Positions 25,905 through 34,391 of a DNA stretch of 52,123 nucleotides are shown piece after piece. How positions within the stretch are numbered: position 1 is the first letter of the stretch; every line of letters starts with the position of its first letter. The notes under the pieces are model-generated. The model was not told the origin of the DNA and did no database searches. It saw only the letters and a list, made by a program, of their open reading frames with translations. Source of the DNA: 66-474 sp040255405 (lineage in GTDB: Bacteria; Pseudomonadota; Gammaproteobacteria; Xanthomonadales; Rhodanobacteraceae); the NCBI GenBank assembly GCA_040255405.1, contig JBDZUX010000018.1, positions 1 to 52,123 on the forward strand. The letters are read 5' to 3'. Position numbers and translations under genes: made by a program.

Positions 25905-26228
25905 ATGCCACGCCCTTCCCCATCCGCGTTCGAACGAGACCCGCTGGCACTTGGCGCGGGAACCTGGCTTGCCTGTGGCGTGGTGCTGTACGGATTGACG
26001 CCGCTGCCGCTGCACGACGCCGCGCTGGGCTGGTCGCCCGCGTTCTGGTTGCTGGCCGCTCCCTGCCTGCTGCTGCTTGCCAGGGGTGCGTTCGGCCTGC
26101 GGGTGGATGCGCAACCGCAACGCACCGCGCGATCGATTCACCACCCGAATGTTGCGCCAGCGCGCCGGCGGATGACGCCCGCGGACCGCAATCGGCGAAC
26201 GCACGCGAAGCAGCGTGCGGCGGCGTGA
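25905..26228 (+). CDS. Small hypothetical membrane protein
   Basis: 107 residues from ATG 25905, with GGAG six bases upstream (in-frame ATG at 25860 is less supported). Two hydrophobic stretches, LALGAGTWLACGVVLYGLTP and FWLLAAPCLLLLARGAFGL, are followed by a basic cytoplasmic-looking tail. No family recognised. It converges on the RimK-like gene with seven bases between stops. Confidence 0.6.
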   Translation: MPRPSPSAFERDPLALGAGTWLACGVVLYGLTPLPLHDAALGWSPAFWLLAAPCLLLLARGAFGLRVDAQPQRTARSIHHPNVAPARRRMTPADRNRRTHAKQRAAA

Positions 26229-26235
26229 CCCCTGC

Positions 26236-27717
26236 TCAGGCCGCCGTACCGTTGCGTTTGGCTTCCATCCGGCGCAGCAGCTCGCGCATGATGCGCTGAT
26301 ACAACTCCTCGCCGAGTTCGGCATCCTCGACGCCGGCGTCGATCGACGGATTGTCGTTCACCTCGATCAAGACGGTGCGGTCCTGCGCCTGCTTGATGTC
26401 GACGCCATACAAGCCGTTGCCGATGGCCGATGAACCGCGCACCGCCAGCTTGACCACATCGGCGGGCGCGTCCTCGATCTTCATGCATTCGAACCCGCCG
26501 GAACGCGCGCTGCCGCGCGCACTGTGGTTGTAGATCTGCCAATGGCCGCGCGACATGAAGTACTTGCAGGCATACAGCGGCTTGCGGTTGAGCACGCCGA
26601 TGCGCCAGTCGAATTCGGTGTAGAGGAACTCCTGCGCGATCAGCAACGCGGTGCTCTGGAACAAGTGTGCCGCAGCCTTGGCCAGTTGGTCGGGATCGTC
26701 CACCTTTATCACGCCCCGCGAGAACGACCCATCCGGGATCTTCAGCACCAGCGGAAAGCCGAGCTTGTCCGGCAGTTCGCGCAACTGTTTCGAATCCTCC
26801 CGGAACAGCACCTCCGAACGCGGCACCGCGATCTTGTGGGCGCGCAGCAAGTCGTTCAGGTAAATCTTGTTGGTGCAACGCAGGATCGAGGTGGGATCGT
26901 CGATCACCACCATCCCTTCGCGTTCCGCCTTGTGCGCGAAACGATAGGTGTGATCGTCCGGCGCGGTGGTTTCGCGGATGAACAACCCGTCGTATTCCGC
27001 CAATCGCGGATAGTCGTGTTTGTAGATCGGGTCGACTTCGATCCCGAGCTCCTTGCCGACGGCGATGAACTGCTTCAGCGCGCGCGCATTCGAAGGCGGC
27101 ATCGCTTCCTTCGGGTTGACCAGCATCGCGAGGTCGTAGCGGAATTGCCGCCGGGTGCGCGGCTTGCGCCACAGCCGTTTCGAGAAGGTATCGAGCGCCT
27201 GCGCGAAGGCGTCTTCCTGCGCATCGTCGAGGGTGTGCAGGCCGACCGGTTTGATCGCGCTGATCTGCCACACCCGGTCGCGCTCGAACTCGATGCGCAG
27301 CAATGGGCACGGGAAGGTTTCGAACACCTGCCGCGCGAGGTCCTGCAGCGCGGGATACGACGTGACGCCGAAGTAGACCAGGATGCCGAGATCGGTGGTG
27401 TCCTGACCGCCCGCCGGCAGGAAGTGCGTCAACTTCTGGTTGAGGTCTTCGACATCGAGGTTGTACAGCGCGCGCTTGCGCAGGTCGCTGATGGTACGCA
27501 CCGAGGGCACCACCCGATGGCCGCGCGCCTCGCCCAGCAACGACACGTAGTGGCCGATGCCGAGGTACTTGTAATTGCGGCACAGGTTGATGACGTGGGT
27601 CCGTTCGTCACCCCCCACGGGTTCGCGCAGATATTGCATTGCGGTGACGACATTGTCCGACGGATAGTACGAACCCCAATCGGAGGCTTTTTCGACGACG
27701 ATGACCAGCCGGCTCAT
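26236..27717 (-). CDS. RimK-like ATP-grasp ligase with RLAN domain
   Basis: 493 residues. Residues 1 to ~190 match the RLAN domain (IVVEKASDWGSYYPSDNVVT, NLCRNYKYLGIGHYVSLLGE); residues ~280-480 form the ATP-grasp fold with LVLKIPDGSFSRGV, FDWRIGVLNRKPLYACKYF and the metal-binding end LIEVNDNPSIDAG. ATP-grasp enzymes join a carboxylate to an amine. RLAN-type members are often found beside GNAT and peptidase genes and are thought to build or modify a small peptide. A GNAT gene diverges from it 161 bases away. Substrate unknown. Not classical rimK (about 300 residues). Confidence 0.88.
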   Translation of the reverse strand: MSRLVIVVEKASDWGSYYPSDNVVTAMQYLREPVGGDERTHVINLCRNYKYLGIGHYVSLLGEARGHRVVPSVRTISDLRKRALYNLDVEDLNQKLTHFLPAGGQDTTDLGILVYFGVTSYPALQDLARQVFETFPCPLLRIEFERDRVWQISAIKPVGLHTLDDAQEDAFAQALDTFSKRLWRKPRTRRQFRYDLAMLVNPKEAMPPSNARALKQFIAVGKELGIEVDPIYKHDYPRLAEYDGLFIRETTAPDDHTYRFAHKAEREGMVVIDDPTSILRCTNKIYLNDLLRAHKIAVPRSEVLFREDSKQLRELPDKLGFPLVLKIPDGSFSRGVIKVDDPDQLAKAAAHLFQSTALLIAQEFLYTEFDWRIGVLNRKPLYACKYFMSRGHWQIYNHSARGSARSGGFECMKIEDAPADVVKLAVRGSSAIGNGLYGVDIKQAQDRTVLIEVNDNPSIDAGVEDAELGEELYQRIMRELLRRMEAKRNGTAA

Positions 27718-27878
27718 TGCGGATCTTCCCGATTCGTGCCCGGTGTCGCGACCTGTGTTGCGCAGCTTCCGGAACGCGCAGTGTCGGCACCGCGCAGGGC
27801 AAACGCAAGAGGCGAAGCGTTCCCGGCAGGCACCGATTCAGCCTTGCGCCGGCGCACGCCGCACGCCACCCTTGCGGC

Positions 27879-28358
27879 ATGCCGTCCCGCCCGTTCGCCC
27901 CAGTCCGGCAGGCAACGCCCGCCGACCTCGACGCCCTGCTCGCGCTGGAGCAGGCCAGCTTCGAAAGCGATCGCATCAGCCGAGCGCAGTGGCGGCGTCA
28001 CATCAAGAGCGCAACGGCCGTGGTGCTGGTGACCGGCGGGGCAGCCGACGGGATCGACGCGGCCGCAGTGGTGTTCTACCGGCGCCGTTCGCGAATCGCG
28101 TGGTTGTATTCGCTGGCCGTCGGCGCGCGCTCGCGTGGCGCGGGACTCGGCGGCACGCTGCTGGCCGCCGCGGAAGCGGACGCGCGTGCCCGTGGATGCG
28201 AATCGATGCGCCTCGAGGTGCGGGTCGACAATGGCTCCGCCATCGCGCTGTACGAGCATCGCGGCTACGTGCGCGGCACCCGGATCCCGGGGTTCTACGA
28301 AGACGGCACGGCCGCGTGGCGATACATGAAACACCTGACAACTGTCAGCCATGGATAG
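27879..28358 (+). CDS. GNAT family N-acetyltransferase
   Basis: 159 residues from ATG 27879 (MPSRPFAPVRQATPADLDAL); the open frame upstream is not conserved-looking. GNAT motif A is IAWLYSLAVGARSRGAGLGG with LLAAAEADARARGCESMRLEV, followed by NGSAIALYEHRGYV, close to RimI-type enzymes. It acetylates an unknown amine. Head-to-head with the RLAN/RimK gene, so the two may share regulation. Confidence 0.9.
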   Translation: MPSRPFAPVRQATPADLDALLALEQASFESDRISRAQWRRHIKSATAVVLVTGGAADGIDAAAVVFYRRRSRIAWLYSLAVGARSRGAGLGGTLLAAAEADARARGCESMRLEVRVDNGSAIALYEHRGYVRGTRIPGFYEDGTAAWRYMKHLTTVSHG

Positions 28359-28440
28359 ATGACATCCGGGACATGTACGCCGGGTCTCGCAGCCCCATCA
28401 TCGGCTTCATCGTGGTCGGTTCACTCACGGACGTGGCGCC

Positions 28441-28458
28441 TGTCAAGCTTACTTGACA
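28441..28458 (+). promoter_or_regulatory. Operator palindrome O1 upstream of the Sel1 gene
   Basis: TGTCAAG-CTTA-CTTGACA, a perfect 7-base inverted repeat with a 4-base centre. Its right half contains the -35 TTGACA of the promoter. Same arms as O2 at 28484-28501; centres are 43 bases apart. Confidence 0.75.
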
Positions 28459-28481
28459 CCACGGGTTGCCATGGCTATCTT
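28453..28481 (+). promoter_or_regulatory. Sigma-70 promoter of the Sel1-repeat gene
   Basis: TTGACA at 28453-28458, exactly 17 bases, then TATCTT at 28476-28481. The start point would be near 28488, inside O2. Two operators bracket the core promoter, so a dimeric repressor could block it. Confidence 0.7.
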
Positions 28482-28483
28482 TG

Positions 28484-28501
28484 TGTCAAGCAAACTTGAC
28501 A
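28484..28501 (+). promoter_or_regulatory. Operator palindrome O2 at the transcription start
   Basis: TGTCAAG-CAAA-CTTGACA, a perfect 7-base inverted repeat covering the predicted +1 and ending 13 bases before the ATG, next to the RBS (AAGGAG). Confidence 0.75.
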
Positions 28502-28514
28502 AGGAGTCAACGCG

Positions 28515-29384
28515 ATGAACCGTTCAATGCCCACCGCGCTACTGTGCGCGACGCTGCTGTTTGCCGCGGCATCGGCCTCCGCAGGGGCGGCGCCGCCACC
28601 GCCCGCCTCGCCCACGACCGCCGCCACCCCGCCTGTACCGACCAAGCCCGTCGTGCAACGGCCGCAGGCCGATCCGCAGATCGAACGGGTCCTCACCTCG
28701 ATGAACAACGCGTCGACCTGGGGCCATCCGGATCTGTTCGGCGAATTCGCCGGGATGCGCTTGTATTCGGAAGGCCACTACAAGTCCGCAATCAAATACT
28801 TCAAGTACGGCGCGCGTTATGCCGACAAGCTGTCCCAGCTCAGCATCGGCTTGATGTACGAGAATGGGCGCGGGGTCGAGCAGGATTCCGTCACGGCGTG
28901 CGCGTGGCTGGCGATGGCCGCGGAGCGCAAGTACCCGAGCTTCATCGCCACCCGCGACCGGGTGTGCGAGGCGCTGACGCCCGCGCAGCACGACCAGGCC
29001 GTCGCGGTGCTGGAAAAGCTGATGCCGGAATATGGTGACGCCGTGGCCAAGAAGCGGATGGCGCGCGCGCTGGAAATCGCCAAGACGCAAGGCACCGGTT
29101 CGCGGCTGGGATTCGACAGCGGCGTCACCACCATCGGTGTCAACAAGGGCGGATGCGGCGGCCCCACCATCGCCGATGCGCCAATCGCCGGTTGCGGCAG
29201 CACTGATTTCTGGAGCCCGTGGCGCTGGGATCCCAAGCAATACTTCACGGCCCGCGACGCTCGCTGGCGTGGCGTCGTCACGGTCGGATCCGTCGAGGAC
29301 GTGCACCATGCGGCGGCCGCAGCGAACCCCGCGAACGCTGCCGACAAGGCCCAACCGGCCGCCCCGTCCAGCACGGGCCACTGA
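28515..29384 (+). CDS. Secreted Sel1-repeat protein
   Basis: 289 residues. Signal peptide MNRSMPTALLCATLLFAAASASA, then a Pro/Ala/Thr linker. Around residues 75-140 lie Sel1-like helices (AGMRLYSEGHYKSAIKYFKY, LSIGLMYENGRGVEQDSVTA). The C-terminal 100 residues contain paired cysteines (GGCGGP, AGCGSTDFW) and an Ala-rich end. Sel1 repeats mediate protein contacts; location is probably periplasmic. Strong AAGGAG. Control by a dedicated repressor is inferred from the palindromes upstream; no regulator gene lies adjacent. Confidence 0.82.
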   Translation: MNRSMPTALLCATLLFAAASASAGAAPPPPASPTTAATPPVPTKPVVQRPQADPQIERVLTSMNNASTWGHPDLFGEFAGMRLYSEGHYKSAIKYFKYGARYADKLSQLSIGLMYENGRGVEQDSVTACAWLAMAAERKYPSFIATRDRVCEALTPAQHDQAVAVLEKLMPEYGDAVAKKRMARALEIAKTQGTGSRLGFDSGVTTIGVNKGGCGGPTIADAPIAGCGSTDFWSPWRWDPKQYFTARDARWRGVVTVGSVEDVHHAAAAANPANAADKAQPAAPSSTGH

Positions 29385-29444
29385 CGCAACGAACACGGCG
29401 GGCCGCGGATGGCCCATGGCGGAGCTCACCCCGAAGCGCACCTT

Positions 29445-29450
29445 TATACT
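29445..29450 (+). promoter_or_regulatory. -10 box for lptM-dapF
   Basis: TATACT lies 30 bases before the lptM ATG. The -35 region is poor (GAGCTC at 17-base spacing). Confidence 0.35.
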
Positions 29451-29480
29451 CACCGCGACTTGTCAATCCGGATCGCGTGC

Positions 29481-29693
29481 ATGCGTCGTCGCGTCGTGGT
29501 TTCTGCTTTGCTTTTGTCGTGCAGCGCCGCGCTGCTGGCCGGTTGCGGGCAGAAGGGACCGCTTTTCCTGCCGGCCAGAGGCGCGATCCCGGCCACCGCG
29601 GCGAGTTCGCCGCCGGCGCCCGCGGTATCCACGGCCCGGCCCGCACCGGCTTCGACGGCCGCCGCGGCGGCGGGTTCGTCGGGCGGCCTTTGA
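29481..29693 (+). CDS. lptM: LptM/YifL-type small lipoprotein
   Basis: 70 residues from ATG 29481. Signal sequence VVVSALLLSCSAALLAGC with a lipobox, then the diagnostic GQKGPLFLP directly after the lipidated Cys, and an Ala/Pro tail. In E. coli, LptM assists LptD maturation in LPS export. Position directly upstream of dapF (12-base gap) is the conserved arrangement. The frame is open upstream but the lipoprotein signal fixes the start. Confidence 0.88.
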   Translation: MRRRVVVSALLLSCSAALLAGCGQKGPLFLPARGAIPATAASSPPAPAVSTARPAPASTAAAAAGSSGGL

Positions 29694-29705
29694 CGCGCGC
29701 CGGGC

Positions 29706-30557
29706 GTGGGCATCCGTTTCACCAAGATGCACGGTCTGGGCAACGACTTCGTCGTGCTGGATGCACGCGCCGCACCCCTGCGGCTGGACTCGGCCACGAT
29801 CCGGGCGATGGCCGACCGCCACACCGGCGTCGGGTTCGATCAACTGCTGATCATCGAACGCGCACGTGATCCGGCATGCACCGCGGCGTATTCGATACGC
29901 AACGCCGACGGCTCGCCTTCCGAACAGTGCGGCAATGGCGCACGCTGCATCGGCGCGTGGCTGCACCGTGCCGGCGCGCTCCCGACGGGCCGAGCCGTGA
30001 AACTGGAAAGCCCCGCCGGCATCATCGGCATGCGCCTGACCGATCCGGCCACCGTGGCGGTGGAAATGGGTGAGCCCGAATTCGAACCGTCACGCATCCC
30101 GTTCGACGCCCCGGCAGCGGCGGACCTCTATCTGCTGCACGTCGACGGCGAGCGCATCGAGATCGCGGCCGTGTCGATGGGCAATCCGCACGCGGTACTG
30201 GAAGTGGACGACCTCGCCGATCCGCGGATCGGGCGGCTCGGCCCGGCCATCACCGCGCACCCGCGCTTCCCGCGCGGCGCCAACGCGGGTTTCGTCGAAG
30301 TCCTGGATGATCGCAACGTGAAACTGCGCGTGCACGAACGCGGCGCCGGGTGGACGCAAGCCTGCGGCACCGGCGCCTGCGCGGCGATGGCGACACTGCA
30401 TCGCCGGCAGCGCGTCACCCATGAGGTCCGCGTCGCACTGCCGGGCGGCACGCTCGACATCGCATGGCGGGGTCCCGGCCATGCGCTGTGGATGACCGGC
30501 CCGGCGGCCTTCGTTTTCGATGGCGAGTGGCTTGGAGCCGGCTCCGAACAGCCGTGA
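29706..30557 (+). CDS. dapF: Diaminopimelate epimerase DapF
   Basis: 283 residues from GTG 29706. N-terminal FTKMHGLGNDFVVLDA; catalytic Cys75 in SEQCGNGARC and Cys220 in QACGTGACAA. It interconverts LL- and meso-diaminopimelate for lysine and peptidoglycan synthesis. First enzyme of the dapF-DUF484-xerC block. Confidence 0.97.
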   Translation: MGIRFTKMHGLGNDFVVLDARAAPLRLDSATIRAMADRHTGVGFDQLLIIERARDPACTAAYSIRNADGSPSEQCGNGARCIGAWLHRAGALPTGRAVKLESPAGIIGMRLTDPATVAVEMGEPEFEPSRIPFDAPAAADLYLLHVDGERIEIAAVSMGNPHAVLEVDDLADPRIGRLGPAITAHPRFPRGANAGFVEVLDDRNVKLRVHERGAGWTQACGTGACAAMATLHRRQRVTHEVRVALPGGTLDIAWRGPGHALWMTGPAAFVFDGEWLGAGSEQP

Positions 30558-30713
30558 AGGCCATCTGATACGGACTGAAAGCAGATCGCCACGGACAGGA
30601 CCGTGCGCACTTCCGTGTCGGTTCGACAGGGTCCGTGTCCAAAGCTTCGCCGGCATTTGCGTTCGCGTCGGCGAACGCCCAAACTTCGCGGCAACCCGCA
30701 AGGTTGGACACGC

Positions 30714-31397
30714 ATGGCCGACTTGACCCTGAAACAAAGCCTCGAGGCGATGGACATCGCCGAATACCTGCGCCAGCACCCCCGCTTCCTCGAACACTTT
30801 CCCGACGTCGCCACGGAGCTGGTCATGCCGCGCGAAAACGGCCCCGCCGCTTCGCTGGCGGCGTACCAGCTCGAAGCGTTGCGCGCGCGCAACCACAAAC
30901 TCAACGAACGCCTCGCGGAACTGGTCGCGATCGCGGGCGACAACGAACAATTGATGGTGCGCGTGCACACCCTCACCGTGGGGTTGTTGCGCGACGACAA
31001 CCTCGCCGACGTGCTGAAGAGTTTCGTCGGCGCGCTCAACGAAGACTTCCATACCGACCTGGTGCGCGTGGTGCTGTTCCGCGACGTTTCCGGCCTGCCC
31101 CATGCGAACTGGCTGGTCACCGTACCGGATGGCGCCAGCGCGCTGCCGATGTTCGCGGACTTCCTCGCACGCGGCGAACCCGCCTGCGGACGCCTGGCGC
31201 AGGCCAAGCTCGACCGCCTGTTCGGCCACGACGTCGGCCGCGTGCAATCCACCGCGCTGCTGAAAATCGGCGAAGCCGGGATGCTGGCGATCGGCAGTGA
31301 CGATCCGAACCGCTTCCATCCCGGCATCGGCACGCTGTTCCTGAAGCTGATCGCGCAAGCGCTGGATGCCGCGATCGCGCGCTTCCCGGCCGAATGA
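30714..31397 (+). CDS. DUF484 family protein
   Basis: 227 residues from ATG 30714 (MADLTLKQSLEAMDIAEYLR). DUF484 features: YLRQHPRFLEHFPDVATEL, a heptad-rich helix around 60-90, then a GAF-like domain. Function is not established. Its place between dapF and xerC is conserved in many gammaproteobacteria. The 156-base gap to dapF contains no gene I can support. Confidence 0.93.
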   Translation: MADLTLKQSLEAMDIAEYLRQHPRFLEHFPDVATELVMPRENGPAASLAAYQLEALRARNHKLNERLAELVAIAGDNEQLMVRVHTLTVGLLRDDNLADVLKSFVGALNEDFHTDLVRVVLFRDVSGLPHANWLVTVPDGASALPMFADFLARGEPACGRLAQAKLDRLFGHDVGRVQSTALLKIGEAGMLAIGSDDPNRFHPGIGTLFLKLIAQALDAAIARFPAE

Positions 31398-31418
31398 ACC
31401 GGTCCGCGTGAGACGTGA

Positions 31419-32306
31419 ATGTCCGCACTGGATGCCGATACTGCGCGCTTTCTCGAATACCTGAAGGTCGAGCGGCATTATTCGCCGGGCACGCTGCGCA
31501 ACTACACACACGCACTCGAAGCCTTGGCGCGTTTTGCCGACGGACTCGCCCTCGCATCGTGGAGCGAATTGCGCGGCGAGCAGGTGCAAACGCTGGTCGC
31601 CAACGAACACCGTCGCGGCCTTGCACCGCCGTCGTTGCGCGCAATGCTGTCGGCATTCCGGAGCTTCTTCCGCTTCCTCGCACGCGAAGGAAAGATCCAG
31701 AACAATCCCGCCGCCGGCGTGCGCTCGCCCAAGGTGCGCCGCAAGCTGCCCGAAGTACTGGACGTGGACGAAGCGGCCGCGCTGGTGGAAGTCACGGCCA
31801 GCGACCCGCTGGCGCTGCGCGATCGCGCGATGCTGGAGCTCCTGTATTCCAGTGGCGTGCGCGTGTCGGAATTGTGCGGCGTGCGCTGGCGCGACCTGGA
31901 TACCGAGCAGGGGCTGCTGCGCGTCACCGGCAAGGGCCGCAAGACGCGCATCGTTCCGGTCGGGCGGATGGCGCTGGAGGCGCTGTCCGCACTGCGCGAC
32001 TCGCAACCCGCCGGCGAAGACGACCCGGTCCTGCGCGGCCGCGGCGATCGACCACTGACGCCGGGCGCGGTGCGGACGGCGATCAAGCGCCGGGCGCGAT
32101 CACAGGGCGTGTGGCGGCGCGTGTATCCGCACCTGATGCGGCATTCGTGCGCCTCGCACCTGCTGGAGTCCTCCGGCAACCTGCGCGCGGTGCAGGAACT
32201 GCTGGGCCACGCCGACATCGGCACCACCCAGATCTACACCCACCTCGATTTCCAGCACCTCGCCAAGGTCTACGACGCCGCGCATCCGCGGGCGAAGCGG
32301 AAGTAG
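31419..32306 (+). CDS. xerC: Tyrosine recombinase XerC
   Basis: 295 residues. N-terminal SAM-like core-binding domain (ERHYSPGTLRNYTHAL), then the catalytic domain with Arg148, Lys172, His238, Arg241, His264 and nucleophile Tyr273 (GTTQIYTHLDF). With XerD it resolves chromosome dimers at dif. It starts 21 bases after DUF484. Position and sequence favour the housekeeping enzyme, not a mobile integrase. Confidence 0.95.
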   Translation: MSALDADTARFLEYLKVERHYSPGTLRNYTHALEALARFADGLALASWSELRGEQVQTLVANEHRRGLAPPSLRAMLSAFRSFFRFLAREGKIQNNPAAGVRSPKVRRKLPEVLDVDEAAALVEVTASDPLALRDRAMLELLYSSGVRVSELCGVRWRDLDTEQGLLRVTGKGRKTRIVPVGRMALEALSALRDSQPAGEDDPVLRGRGDRPLTPGAVRTAIKRRARSQGVWRRVYPHLMRHSCASHLLESSGNLRAVQELLGHADIGTTQIYTHLDFQHLAKVYDAAHPRAKRK

Positions 32307-32412
32307 GAGCGCGCCATGCGCGCGATTGGCAACCCATATACGCAAGGCCAGCGAGGTCGCGGGCGTGGTCCGCTCCTGCAATGTCCGTGTAGAGCCTGCT
32401 TGCAGGCGACCT
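32304..32412. repeat. REP-like elements downstream of xerC
   Basis: TAGGAGCGCGCCATGCGCGCG begins at the xerC stop codon, and GTAGAGCCTGCTTGCAGGCG with CCTGCACG follows near 32380. The second part is nearly repeated at 38076-38103, downstream of hslV. Confidence 0.5.
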
Positions 32413-32422
32413 GCACGCAAGC

Positions 32423-34285
32423 TCAGATGTCATACCCGAACCGCTCGAGCCACGGCTGCAACACCGGCAACACCGGCTCGAACTGTTCCCGGTAATTCAT
32501 CCAGCGTCCCACTGCTGCCGTGTTCATCGGTTGCGTGACCTGCGCATAGCTCGGCGTCGCGATGAACTGCTTGCGTCGCGCGTTGCCGGCGAAATCCATC
32601 ATGGATGACGCATCCGCGACTTCCAGGAAATCGCCGAGTCTCGCAACGGCCCCGCCGGGATCGCCGACGACCGTTTCATACCGCCACTCCAGGACACGCG
32701 GCTTGAACACCTCGATGTGCCCGCAGCACTGTTCGAACGCTTCGGTGTATCCCCGCGCCAACCGGGGCAGCGAAGAACACATCGTCCTGAACGCCGGCGA
32801 GCGGAACGCCTGCATGCTGCAACTCAGCAACACGTCGCACGGATGCCGGATGCACAACACGATGCACGCATCCGGGAACAGCCGCAGGATCATCGGCAGG
32901 CACAACATGTTGAGGGGATTCTTGTCGACCAGCCGGCGCTGGCCGAGCTCCGGCAGCGTCTGGCCAACCAGGCGCCCGTACACCGCGCGCAATTGGTCCA
33001 CTTCCTGCTGCGTCAGTTTGGCAAGGTCCGCGGGGTAACGCTGTCCCGCGTGCTCCATGCGCTCGATCAACTGGTAAACGTAGCCGCGCTCGTCCATCGA
33101 CCGGAAATCCGGGTGCGCGTCCAGCATCTGTTCCAGCAAGGTGGTGCCCGAGCGAGGAAACCCGATTACGAACACCGGACTCTGCGGCATGGAAGGGCCC
33201 GCCACCGGTTTCCAGGTCGCGTAGGCCTGCGCATCGACCGATCGCGTCACCATCGGCAAGGGCTGGCCGCTCGCCGTCGACAGTTCCGGCGCAGCCTGCC
33301 GTGCAATTTCCATTTGTGCGGCGTGCGCAACTTCAAGTGCGTTCCACGCCTCCCGATAATGCGCCTGCCGGTCGAGCGCCGAGGCCAGGCCGAAAGCGGC
33401 GCTCGCCACGGTCTCCGGATCCTTCGCGACCTCCAGTACGCGCCGATGGAGCGCAGCCGCGTCGGCAGGGCGATGCTCGCGCATCGCCATCACCGCGTGC
33501 GCGCGCCACACGTCGATGCGCGCGTTGAGCTCGCCTGCCTCCAGCGCATCGAGGGCGCCCAACGGCAACTGTTGCAGTTCGCGCCGCGCCGCATCGATCA
33601 GGTTGTTCCGCTCATACAATGCGACGCGCTGCGCCGTGATGCGAAGCTGCATGGCGTGGGCTGCCGGCCCCTCGGGCAGGCGCGCCTGCGCCAACACTTT
33701 CAGCGCGATCTCCAGACGTCCCAGGGCGGACAATATGGAAGCGAGGACCAACGCCTGGCTGGCGGGCTGCGGCGGCCAGTCGACCGCGCCTTCCAGCATG
33801 GCTTCCTCGCCCTCGATATCACCGCAGACGTGGCAGGCATGGGCCGCCTCCAGCCGCGCCTCGACGAACCGCGGCGCAAGCCGTACCGCATCCAGCAACA
33901 TGCCGCGCGCCAGCGACCAGCGCTGCTGCTGGATGTAAAGCAGGCCGAGGTTGTAATGCACTTCGGCATCGCCCGGCGCCAGCGACCTGGCCTTCAACAG
34001 GGCGCGTTCCGCTGCCGGCAGGTCACCCGCCTGGCGGCATGCTTCGCCGAGATTGTTCCACCACGCCGGAATATCCGGCTGCATGCGTGTCAACCGCTCG
34101 AAGGTCTGCGCGGCCCGCGGGTATCCGCCGGTCTGTTGTTGCGCCATGCCAAGCAGCGCGAGGAACGCCGCATTGTCGGTTTCGGCGTCGGAAACCTGCG
34201 CCGCCAGCACCAGCACGCGTTGCATGTCGCCCGCATTCCACGCGGCGGCCATAGATTCGACGATGGCGATGACCGAAGCAGTCAT
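32423..34285 (-). CDS. Tetratricopeptide-repeat sulfotransferase
   Basis: 620 residues. Residues 35-340 are TPR units (AWWNNLGEACRQAGDLPAAE, VHYNLGLLYIQQQRWSLARG); residues ~365-615 form a sulfotransferase domain with the PAPS loop GFPRSGTTLLEQMLDAHP (375-392) and the 3'-phosphate site CIVLCIRHPCDVLLSC. Target unknown. This class is often found beside TonB-dependent receptors, as here, where the receptor lies 106 bases upstream on the same strand. A terminator between them suggests separate transcription. Confidence 0.9.
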   Translation of the reverse strand: MTASVIAIVESMAAAWNAGDMQRVLVLAAQVSDAETDNAAFLALLGMAQQQTGGYPRAAQTFERLTRMQPDIPAWWNNLGEACRQAGDLPAAERALLKARSLAPGDAEVHYNLGLLYIQQQRWSLARGMLLDAVRLAPRFVEARLEAAHACHVCGDIEGEEAMLEGAVDWPPQPASQALVLASILSALGRLEIALKVLAQARLPEGPAAHAMQLRITAQRVALYERNNLIDAARRELQQLPLGALDALEAGELNARIDVWRAHAVMAMREHRPADAAALHRRVLEVAKDPETVASAAFGLASALDRQAHYREAWNALEVAHAAQMEIARQAAPELSTASGQPLPMVTRSVDAQAYATWKPVAGPSMPQSPVFVIGFPRSGTTLLEQMLDAHPDFRSMDERGYVYQLIERMEHAGQRYPADLAKLTQQEVDQLRAVYGRLVGQTLPELGQRRLVDKNPLNMLCLPMILRLFPDACIVLCIRHPCDVLLSCSMQAFRSPAFRTMCSSLPRLARGYTEAFEQCCGHIEVFKPRVLEWRYETVVGDPGGAVARLGDFLEVADASSMMDFAGNARRKQFIATPSYAQVTQPMNTAAVGRWMNYREQFEPVLPVLQPWLERFGYDI

Positions 34286-34325
34286 GCGAAGACGTTCCTG
34301 CAGGATGGCGCCACTCTAGCGGATG

Positions 34326-34356
34326 AAAAAAAGGGCACCGCTTGCGCGGTGCCCTT
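34326..34356 (-). terminator. Intrinsic terminator of the TonB receptor gene
   Basis: On the minus strand: stem AAGGGCACCGC / GCGGTGCCCTT with loop GCAA, running into seven T. It lies 35 bases past the receptor stop and 40 bases before the sulfotransferase start. Confidence 0.92.
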
Positions 34357-34391
34357 GCCCAGCCGTGCCGTCGTACCTTGGCGGCGGACGC

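Noticed and set aside
31419..32306. Phage or integron integrase
   Set aside because: The tyrosine recombinase has XerC length, sequence and genomic position (dapF-DUF484-xerC) and lacks the extra insertion of integron integrases.
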